Shown: in pieces, positions 1 to 3,806 of the stretch | How the letters are laid out: each line of letters begins with the position of its first letter | How positions within the stretch are numbered: the stretch's first letter is position 1 | Notes under the pieces: generated by a model | Databases searched by the model: none | What the model saw: only the letters and a program-made list of their open reading frames with translations | Told to the model about the DNA's origin: nothing | Assembly: GCA_016293265.1 (NCBI GenBank) | Contig: JAEDEN010000096.1 | Location: 1 to 5,779, forward strand | Direction: 5' to 3' | Length of the DNA stretch: 5,779 nucleotides | DNA from: Oscillospiraceae bacterium | GTDB taxonomy: Bacteria; Bacillota; Clostridia; Oscillospirales; Oscillospiraceae | Program-made: the position numbers and the translations under genes

Positions 1-114
1 GAGCAGAACAAACAGGAACGCAGGGCGGCAGGCCGGGAAGAGAAAGAGGCCGAAGCCAGGCGCCGGTTTGAACTGAAACAGCAAAAGAAAAAGGAGAGGC
101 ACCGGGGCAGATGA
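1..114 (+). CDS. C-terminal end of a YjdF-like (DUF2992) protein, partial
   Basis: The window opens inside a reading frame that starts at base 1 and stops at TGA 112-114, giving 37 residues. The tail is extremely charged (alternating Lys/Arg/Glu/Gln, helical in character) and ends in FELKQQKKKERHRGR. From memory this ending resembles the conserved C-terminus of the YjdF family (DUF2992), in which an F/Y-E-L-K-Q-x-K-K-K-E-K-H-x-G-H/R tail is typical. YjdF proteins have no established biochemical role. In Firmicutes their genes are often controlled by the yjdF RNA motif, which binds azaaromatic compounds. The start and the 5' control region lie outside the window, so that association cannot be tested here. 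The thi promoter begins 50 bp after the stop, so the two genes look independently transcribed. The alternative is another basic coiled-coil tail. The coding frame itself is likely; the family is moderately sure. Confidence 0.68.
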   Translation, partial: EQNKQERRAAGREEKEAEARRRFELKQQKKKERHRGR

Positions 115-163
115 CGCCCCGCCTCCCGGTCCTCCGGGCGTGGGAAGACCCATGCCGGGGGAC

Positions 164-192
164 TTGACAAGGGCCCCGGCCCGGCGTACAAT
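164..192 (+). promoter_or_regulatory. Sigma-A-type promoter of the thi operon
   Basis: A perfect -35 box TTGACA lies at 164-169 and a -10 box TACAAT at 187-192, separated by exactly 17 bp. Transcription should begin near 199-200, a few bases before the TPP riboswitch, which is the placement expected for a riboswitch leader. A 7-bp inverted repeat, GCCGGGG (154-160) and CCCCGGC (174-180), brackets the -35 box. Confidence 0.88.
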
Positions 193-202
193 CAAAGGCG
201 AA

Positions 203-290
203 AAAGGGGAGTCCGGCGAAGCGGACTGAGAGGCGGATGGATTCCGCGACCCATATAACCTGATCTGGCTCATACCAGCGTAGGGAACAT
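203..290 (+). ncRNA. TPP riboswitch (THI element) aptamer
   Basis: The conserved thiamine diphosphate aptamer core is clearly readable. P2 is formed by GGGG (206-209) with CCC (250-252). P3 is formed by GTCCG (211-215) with CGGAC (221-225), followed by the hallmark CTGAGA (225-230). An optional P3a-type stem pairs GCGG with CCGC (around 233-247). Then come ACCTGATCTGG (258-268), P4 (CTGG 265-268 with CCAG 275-278), and CCAGCGTAGGGAA (275-287). The CTGAGA segment contacts the pyrimidine part of TPP and the GCGTAGGGA side contacts the diphosphate, as known for this family. The P1 stem is weak in this copy. The aptamer controls the thiamine-precursor uptake operon starting at 375. Confidence 0.96.
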
Positions 291-332
291 ATCCGAACAC
301 TGCGTATACGCAGACCTTCCTGCTCCCGCTGG
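275..332 (+). promoter_or_regulatory. Predicted antiterminator of the TPP riboswitch
   Basis: CCAGCG (275-280), the 3' side of aptamer stem P4, is perfectly complementary to CGCTGG (327-332) in the 5' arm and loop of the downstream terminator. After a two-base TA bulge the pairing continues with GGG (283-285) against TCC (324-326), ending in a G-U pair. This helix cannot coexist with either the folded aptamer or the terminator, which is the classical arrangement of a TPP-dependent transcriptional OFF switch. A short hairpin from the palindrome CTGCGTATACGCAG (300-313) would sit inside the enclosed loop. The pairing is seen in the sequence; its use as an antiterminator is inferred. Confidence 0.7.
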
Positions 333-355
333 CCCGGCCGGCGGGAGCATTTTTT
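321..355 (+). terminator. Intrinsic terminator of the TPP riboswitch expression platform
   Basis: GCTCCCGC (322-329) pairs perfectly with GCGGGAGC (341-348). The stem can be extended inward by GG/CC pairs and outward by T321-A349, and it is followed by six T residues (350-355). It lies between the aptamer and the first structural gene, so it is a conditional attenuator and not a gene-end terminator. Binding of TPP to the aptamer should free the 5' arm to form this hairpin. Confidence 0.93.
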
Positions 356-374
356 ACCGAAAGGGAGTTTTTTT

Positions 375-677
375 ATGAAAGCAAGCGTTGCCATCCAGAC
401 CCTGCCCGCGGCAGAGAACGACGAGGAGCTGGTCCGCATCGTGGATGAGGTCATCGACTACATCCGCGCCCAGGGCCTGAACTACTATGTAGGCCCCTTC
501 GAGACCACCATCGAGGGGGAGGACTACGACCAGCTCATGGACATCGTGAAGGAGTGCCAGCACGTGGCCATCCGGGCCGGCGCACCCAAGGTTTCCGCCT
601 ATATCAAGGTGGTCTATGAGCCGGAAGGGGAGATTTTGACCATTGACAAAAAAGTTACGAAGCATCACCGCCAGTAA
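375..677 (+). CDS. Thiamine-binding protein, MTH1187/DUF77 family
   Basis: This encodes a 100-residue cytosolic protein of the small thiamine-binding family (Pfam Thiamine_BP, formerly DUF77; MTH1187/YqgV-like and related to each half of YkoF). Family members have a ferredoxin-like beta-alpha-beta-beta-alpha-beta fold and form dimers or tetramers. Recognisable features are the N-terminal strand (ASVAIQTLP, residues 3-11), a helix around 17-33, the characteristic GPFETTIEGE (40-49), a second helix (51-66), and the final GAPKVSAYIKV strand (69-79). The length is normal for the family. The ATG is preceded by AAGGGAG (361-367) with 7 nt spacing. It is the first gene after the TPP riboswitch and overlaps the permease gene by 35 nt, so it should be made together with the importer. 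Binding of thiamine or its pyrimidine intermediates as a carrier or sensor is inferred from the family and context. No signal peptide is visible. It lacks the duplicated domain of YkoF. Confidence 0.92.
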   Translation: MKASVAIQTLPAAENDEELVRIVDEVIDYIRAQGLNYYVGPFETTIEGEDYDQLMDIVKECQHVAIRAGAPKVSAYIKVVYEPEGEILTIDKKVTKHHRQ

Positions 678-1434
678 GGGCCCGGCCCTGGCGGCCGTGG
701 CGGCCCTGCTGGCCCTGTGGGCCGCCGCCAGCGCCCTTGGCCTGGTGCCCCGGTATATGCTGCCCTCCCCCTGGGACGTGGTGAAGGCCTTTGTCTCCGA
801 CGGGCCGCTGCTGTGGGAAAACAGCCTCATCACGCTGCGGGAGGCCTTCTGCGGCCTTGCCCTGGGCGTGGGGCTGGGATTCTTGTTCGCCGTTTTGATG
901 GACACCTTCCATGTCCTCTACCGGGCCCTCTACCCCATCCTGGTCATCACCCAGACCATCCCCACGGTGGCCATCGCGCCGCTGCTGGTACTGTGGTTCG
1001 GCTACGAAATGGCCCCCAAGGTGATCCTCATCGTCATCACCACCTTTTTCCCGGTGACGGTGGGCCTGCTGGACGGCTTCCGGGCGGTGGACGGCGACGC
1101 GGTGAATCTGCTGCGCTCCATGGGGGCCGGCCGGTTCCAGATCTTCCGCTACATCAAGTGCCCCTCGGCCCTGCCCCAGTTCTTCTCGGGGCTGCGGATC
1201 GCCGCGGCCTACGCCGTGGTGGGAGCGGTGATCAGCGAGTGGCTGGGGGGCTTCGGGGGCCTTGGCGTCTACATGACCCGGGTGAAAAAGGCCTTCGCCT
1301 TTGACAAGATGTTTGCCGTCATCTTCCTCATCTCCGCCATCTCCCTGGCCCTGATGGCCCTGGTGGACCTGGCGGAGCGCAGGTGTATGCCCTACCGGCA
1401 TATCCATGAACAACAGAAAGGATCAGACCTATGA
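643..1434 (+). CDS. thiX: ABC transporter permease for thiamine pyrimidine precursor (ThiX-like)
   Basis: This encodes a 263-residue inner-membrane permease of the binding-protein-dependent transport family (BPD_transp_1), the transmembrane half of a ThiXYZ importer. Six hydrophobic segments are visible, at about residues 13-35, 66-87, 95-120, 126-146, 183-204 and 222-243. Between the fourth and fifth lies the cytoplasmic EAA-like coupling loop, MGAGRFQIFRYIKCPSALP (160-178), with the conserved Gly and the C-terminal Leu-Pro that dock on the ATPase. I chose the TTG start at 643. The frame is closed upstream by TGA at 637-639, AAGGGGAG (625-632) lies 10 nt before it, and a later ATG (about 757) would remove the first membrane segment. 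The gene begins inside the preceding gene (35 nt overlap) and ends in an ATGA overlap with the next, so translational coupling is likely. The fold is certain. The substrate assignment rests on the riboswitch and the adjacent ThiY-like protein. Confidence 0.9.
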   Translation: MTKKLRSITASKGPALAAVAALLALWAAASALGLVPRYMLPSPWDVVKAFVSDGPLLWENSLITLREAFCGLALGVGLGFLFAVLMDTFHVLYRALYPILVITQTIPTVAIAPLLVLWFGYEMAPKVILIVITTFFPVTVGLLDGFRAVDGDAVNLLRSMGAGRFQIFRYIKCPSALPQFFSGLRIAAAYAVVGAVISEWLGGFGGLGVYMTRVKKAFAFDKMFAVIFLISAISLALMALVDLAERRCMPYRHIHEQQKGSDL

Positions 1435-2435
1435 AGAAAAAACGCCTTGCGGCCCTGGCTTTGGCCGCTTTGATGACCCTGACGGGCTGCGCCGCCGGGG
1501 AAAAGCCCGCCGCCGGCCAGGCGAAGGAAAAGATCACCTTCGTGCTGGACTGGACCCCCAACACCAACCACACCGGCCTTTACGCCGCCATCGCCAAGGG
1601 CTACTTTGACGAGGCCGGCCTGGAGGTAGAGGTGGTCCAGCCCCCCGACGATGGCGCCGAGGTGCTGGTGGGCTCCGGTAAGGCCCAGTTCGGCGTCAGC
1701 TTCCAGGATACCATGGCCCCCGCCCTGCTGGGGGACAACGCCCTGCCCATCACCGCCGTGGCCGCCGTCCTCCAGCACAACACCTCCGGCATCGTCTCCC
1801 GGGCCGGGGAGGGGATGGACACCCCCAAGGGCCTGGAGGGCAAGAAGTACGCCACCTGGGACCTGGATGTGGAAAAGGCCACCTTGAAGCAGGTGGTGGA
1901 GGTGGACCAGGGAGACTTTTCCAAGGTGGAGCTGATCCCCTCCAGCGTCACCGATGAGGTCTCCGCCCTGGAGAGCGGATCCGTGGACGCCATCTGGATC
2001 TTCTACGGCTGGGCGGGCATCGCCTGCCAGGTGGCGGGCCTGGACACCGATTATTTCGCCTTTGCCGACATCGATCCGGTCTTTGACTACTACACCCCCG
2101 TCATCATCGCCAACAACGGCTACCTGGCGGAGCACCCCGAAAGCGCCAAGGCCTTCCTCTCCGCCCTCTCCAAGGGCTACGGCTTCGCCGCACAGAACCC
2201 CGAGGAGGCCGCGGAGATCCTGATGGAGGCCGCCCCGGAGCTGGGGAGCAGCCGGGAACTGGTGGTGGAGAGCCAGAAGTACCTGGCGGGAGAATACATC
2301 GCCGACGCCGCCCGCTGGGGCGAATTCGACGCCGCCCGCTGGGACGCCTTCTACGCCTGGCTGGGGGACAACGGCCTGGTGAGCCAGCCCATCCCCGCCG
2401 GAACGGGCTTTACCAATGACTACCTCCCCGGCTGA
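1431..2435 (+). CDS. thiY: Lipoprotein substrate-binding protein for thiamine pyrimidine precursor (ThiY-like, NMT1/THI5 family)
   Basis: This encodes a 334-residue extracytoplasmic lipoprotein that captures the substrate for the importer. The N-terminus is a lipoprotein signal: positive MKKKR, a hydrophobic stretch (6-17), then the lipobox LTGC with the lipidated Cys at residue 20. The mature domain is NMT1/THI5-like. It starts with FVLDWTPNTNHTGLYAAIAKG (37-57), a hallmark of ThiY and of the yeast HMP synthase family, and continues with YFDEAGLEVEVVQPPDDG and GKAQFGVSFQD (83-93). A later segment, SVDAIWIFYGWAG (184-196), fits the second lobe. Characterised ThiY proteins bind the thiamine-degradation product N-formyl-4-amino-5-aminomethyl-2-methylpyrimidine, which is then hydrolysed to HMP. 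That ligand is an inference here. It overlaps the permease gene by 4 nt (ATGA), with GAAAGGA upstream as the ribosome site. A riboflavin-type or other NMT1-family ligand is less likely given the TPP riboswitch. Confidence 0.93.
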   Translation: MKKKRLAALALAALMTLTGCAAGEKPAAGQAKEKITFVLDWTPNTNHTGLYAAIAKGYFDEAGLEVEVVQPPDDGAEVLVGSGKAQFGVSFQDTMAPALLGDNALPITAVAAVLQHNTSGIVSRAGEGMDTPKGLEGKKYATWDLDVEKATLKQVVEVDQGDFSKVELIPSSVTDEVSALESGSVDAIWIFYGWAGIACQVAGLDTDYFAFADIDPVFDYYTPVIIANNGYLAEHPESAKAFLSALSKGYGFAAQNPEEAAEILMEAAPELGSSRELVVESQKYLAGEYIADAARWGEFDAARWDAFYAWLGDNGLVSQPIPAGTGFTNDYLPG

Positions 2436-3174
2436 CATGGAGAAGCTGGAGGTTCGCAGTGTCAGCAAGTCCTTTGACGGAAGGCCTGTGCTGAAGGATA
2501 TCTCCATCACGCTGCGCCAGGGGGAGCTGGTGAGCCTTCTGGGGGTCAGCGGCGGGGGCAAGACCACGCTGTTCAACATCATCTCGGGCCTTTTGACGCC
2601 GGATGAGGGGCGGGTCTACCTGGAGGGACAGGACATCACCGGCCAACCCGGCCGCATCAGCTATATGCTGCAAAAGGATCTGCTGCTGCCCTACCGAACG
2701 GTGGCGGACAACGTGGCGCTGCCCCTGATCCTGCGGGGCGTTGGGAAAAAGGAGGCCCGGGAGCAGGCGGCGGCCCACTTCGGGGAATTCGGCCTGGAGG
2801 GGACGGAGTCGCTCTACCCCGCCCAGCTCTCCGGCGGGATGCGCCAGCGGGCGGCCCTGCTGCGCACCTACCTCTTTTCCCAGGACGTGGCGCTGCTGGA
2901 CGAGCCCTTCTCCGCCCTGGACACCCTGACGAAAAGCGCCGTCCACCGCTGGTACCTGGAGGTGATGGAGCGCATCCGCCTGTCCACCCTCTTCATCACC
3001 CACGACATCGACGAGGCCATCCTCCTCTCCGACCGCATCTACCTCCTCACCGGCCGCCCCGGCTCCGTAACGGAGGAGATCGTCATCGCGGAGCCCAAGC
3101 CCCGGGGAGGGGATTTCAACCTGACGCCGGAGTTTCTGGCCTACAAGCGGCGCATCCTGGCCGCCCTGGGCTGA
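2416..3174 (+). CDS. thiZ: ABC transporter ATP-binding protein (ThiZ-like)
   Basis: This encodes a 252-residue cytoplasmic ATPase that powers the importer. It is of the nitrate/sulfonate/taurine type that pairs with NMT1-like binding proteins. All nucleotide-binding motifs are intact: Walker A GVSGGGKT (43-50), Q-loop Gln86 in SYMLQKDLLLPYRTV, signature LSGGM (138-142) followed by RQRAALLRTYL, Walker B VALLDEP (158-164), D-loop SALD (166-169), and switch His196 in FITHDIDEA. The length is usual for the family. The ATG at 2416 overlaps thiY by 20 nt and has only a weak upstream GGAACGG. An in-frame ATG at 2437, 1 nt after the thiY stop, would give the more typical start MEKLEVRSVSKSF and is a real alternative. 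Either arrangement implies translation coupled to thiY. It is the last recognisable thi gene in the cluster. No synthesis genes such as thiD or tenA follow in the window. Confidence 0.93.
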   Translation: MTTSPADMEKLEVRSVSKSFDGRPVLKDISITLRQGELVSLLGVSGGGKTTLFNIISGLLTPDEGRVYLEGQDITGQPGRISYMLQKDLLLPYRTVADNVALPLILRGVGKKEAREQAAAHFGEFGLEGTESLYPAQLSGGMRQRAALLRTYLFSQDVALLDEPFSALDTLTKSAVHRWYLEVMERIRLSTLFITHDIDEAILLSDRIYLLTGRPGSVTEEIVIAEPKPRGGDFNLTPEFLAYKRRILAALG

Positions 3175-3184
3175 GAAAAAGGGA

Positions 3185-3213
3185 TTGTAAATCCCCCGGA
3201 AATGGTGTATGAT
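3185..3213 (+). promoter_or_regulatory. Likely promoter of the small membrane protein gene
   Basis: A TTGTAA -35-like box (3185-3190) and a TATGAT -10 box (3208-3213) are separated by 17 bp. They lie in the 71-bp gap after thiZ, and the predicted start near 3220 would leave a short leader with the AGGAGGAG site at 3231-3238. The small gene could therefore be expressed independently of the riboswitch-controlled operon, although read-through from thiZ is not excluded. Confidence 0.65.
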
Positions 3214-3245
3214 ATCCTTATCAGACAATGAGGAGGAGCTTGTTT

Positions 3246-3431
3246 ATGAGCAAAACCGCAAGTCTCGTCATGAAGATCATCGGCGCTAGCCTGGCCTTCG
3301 CCGCCGTGGTGTGCCTGATCATCGGCGGCTGGCACGATCTGCAGGTCGGTTTTTGCGGCGCGAAGAAGCGCCTGAGTAAGAAATTCGGCTCTGAATATGA
3401 CGATTACGCCGACGAGGAACTGTACGAGTAA
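3246..3431 (+). CDS. Small single-span membrane protein of unknown function
   Basis: This encodes a 61-residue protein I do not recognise as a named family. A hydrophobic segment at about residues 7-27 (VMKIIGASLAFAAVVCLIIGG) is followed by a short linker with WHDL and a Cys, a basic patch (AKKRLSKK), and a strongly acidic tail (EYDDYADEELYE). This looks like a single-pass inner-membrane protein with a charged cytoplasmic or exposed tail. I chose the ATG at 3246, not the in-frame ATG at 3228. A very strong AGGAGGAG (3231-3238) sits 7 nt before 3246 and would fall inside the gene if 3228 were used. It has its own promoter-like sequence and ends 18 nt before a strong terminator, so it looks like a separate short transcription unit and probably a real gene. 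No link to thiamine uptake or to rpoB is evident beyond position. Confidence 0.78.
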   Translation: MSKTASLVMKIIGASLAFAAVVCLIIGGWHDLQVGFCGAKKRLSKKFGSEYDDYADEELYE

Positions 3432-3442
3432 AAGATGAATCC

Positions 3443-3477
3443 AAAAAAACCGCCCGCTGTACAGCGGGCGGTTTTTT
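3443..3477 (+). terminator. Strong, probably bidirectional, intrinsic terminator
   Basis: A perfect 11-bp stem without mismatch, CCGCCCGCTGT (3450-3460) with ACAGCGGGCGG (3461-3471), is flanked by seven A residues upstream (3443-3449) and six T residues downstream (3472-3477). In RNA a few central bases would open to form the loop. It closes the small membrane protein gene, and any read-through from the thi operon, and isolates the rpoB unit. The A-tract makes it functional on the opposite strand as well. Confidence 0.96.
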
Positions 3478-3531
3478 CGCGCAAGAATAGAGCATTGGAA
3501 TCCGGATAAACGATTTCTTTGAAAAAAGCCA

Positions 3532-3560
3532 CAAAAAAACAGCCGGATTTTCGTCCGACT
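3532..3560 (-). terminator. Possible minus-strand terminator upstream of the rpoB promoter
   Basis: Read on the - strand, an imperfect hairpin (AGTCGGA and TCCGGCT arms, 3541-3560, one mismatch, loop of six) is followed by a run of T residues (complement of the A-run at 3533-3539). No minus-strand gene is visible that would need it. It could stop antisense transcription coming from the rpoB promoter region or be a relic. The stem is short, so confidence is low. Confidence 0.35.
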
Positions 3561-3573
3561 GCACGGAAAAGCC

Positions 3574-3602
3574 TTGACAGCGCTTAAAATCCATGGTAAA
3601 AT
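3574..3602 (+). promoter_or_regulatory. rpoB promoter
   Basis: A perfect TTGACA -35 box (3574-3579) and a TAAAAT -10 box (3597-3602) are separated by 17 bp, predicting transcription from about 3609. This is one of the best sigma-A-type promoters in the window, as expected for a highly expressed gene. The leader to the rpoB start would be about 198 nt. Confidence 0.9.
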
Positions 3603-3610
3603 TAAGCGCT
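3579..3610. repeat. 9+9 inverted repeat overlying the rpoB promoter
   Basis: AGCGCTTAA (3579-3587) and TTAAGCGCT (3602-3610) form a perfect inverted repeat with a 14-bp spacer. The spacer contains the small palindrome CCATGG (3591-3596) and most of the -10 box. The arms begin at the last base of the -35 box and end at the predicted transcription start. This is the geometry of an operator for a dimeric repressor, but no regulator is identified and the function is inferred. Confidence 0.6.
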
Positions 3611-3634
3611 TATATAGTGGGAGGGGAGAACCCG

Positions 3635-3802
3635 GTGCCCCACCTTACTTTCCTACAAGATACCACAGTTCCCGGAACAATGCAAGAGCGGTGGGAAGGA
3701 TTTTTAACAACATCACCGCGTGTATCGAACTGGGAGGAGAACCCACATCTGAAAATCAGCCGCCGCCCCCGCCGGACAGGGCGGCAAAAGAAAGGTGAAT
3801 GA
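3635..3802 (+). CDS. Possible leader ORF before rpoB (55 codons)
   Basis: A frame opening at GTG 3635 and closing at TGA 3800-3802 would encode 55 residues, beginning MPHLTFLQDTT and ending in a very basic RRPRRTGRQKKGE tail. The start is preceded by GGGAGGGGAG (3619-3628) at 6 nt spacing, a very good ribosome site. The stop lies 4 nt before the rpoB ATG, and the last codons contain the rpoB ribosome site, an arrangement suited to translational coupling. Against it, the protein resembles no family I know, the GTG and its ribosome site are inside a predicted hairpin, another frame is also open across the same stretch, and the basic tail could simply reflect G+C-rich leader sequence. Confidence 0.3.
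   Translation: MPHLTFLQDTTVPGTMQERWEGFLTTSPRVSNWEENPHLKISRRPRRTGRQKKGE
3791..3798 (+). promoter_or_regulatory. Ribosome binding site fixing the rpoB start
   Basis: AAAGGTGA matches the 16S anti-Shine-Dalgarno core and lies 8 nt before ATG 3807. It supports 3807 over the out-of-frame ATG at 3799, which overlaps the site and leads to a short frame inside rpoB. Confidence 0.85.
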
Positions 3803-3806
3803 GAAG

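Larger units (their letters stand above)
3609..3806 (+). other. Long 5' leader of rpoB with several predicted hairpins
   Basis: About 198 nt lie between the predicted start of transcription and the rpoB ATG. Three stems are visible: GTGGG/CCCAC with an inner GGG-AGAA-CCC hairpin (3617-3643), GCGGTG/CACCGC (3688-3693 with 3714-3719), and GCCGCCC/GGGCGGC (3762-3768 with 3779-3785). The last ends 5 nt before the rpoB ribosome site. A near-duplicate motif, TGGGAGG(GG)AGAACCC, occurs at 3618-3633 and 3731-3744. No T-tract follows any stem, so classical attenuation by termination is not supported. I do not recognise a described leader class. Autogenous or translation-level control is possible but unproven. 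Confidence 0.5.

Noticed and set aside
115..140. Hairpins such as CCCGG/CCGGG (125-138) as terminator for the YjdF-like gene
   Set aside because: The stems are only 5 bp and no T-tract follows, so in G+C-rich DNA they are not convincing.
655..1413. A 252-codon - strand frame opposite the permease gene
   Set aside because: The product is Gln/His/Gly/Asp-rich with no hydrophobic or domain pattern, typical of antisense to a membrane protein gene.
3181..3195. GGGAT-TGTAA-ATCCC hairpin as terminator of the thi operon
   Set aside because: It is a weak 5-bp stem with no T-run, and it overlaps the -35 region of the next gene.
1392..3228. Long - strand open frames opposite thiY and thiZ
   Set aside because: They are shadows of two confidently identified genes, with low-complexity Gly/Val/His-rich products and no ribosome sites or family motifs.
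3228..3245. Earlier in-frame ATG for the small membrane protein
   Set aside because: It would place the strong AGGAGGAG inside the coding region, and no ribosome site precedes it. The ATG at 3246 has ideal spacing.
3319..3594. A 91-codon - strand frame across the terminator region
   Set aside because: It runs straight through a strong bidirectional terminator and the small membrane protein gene, and shows no family features.
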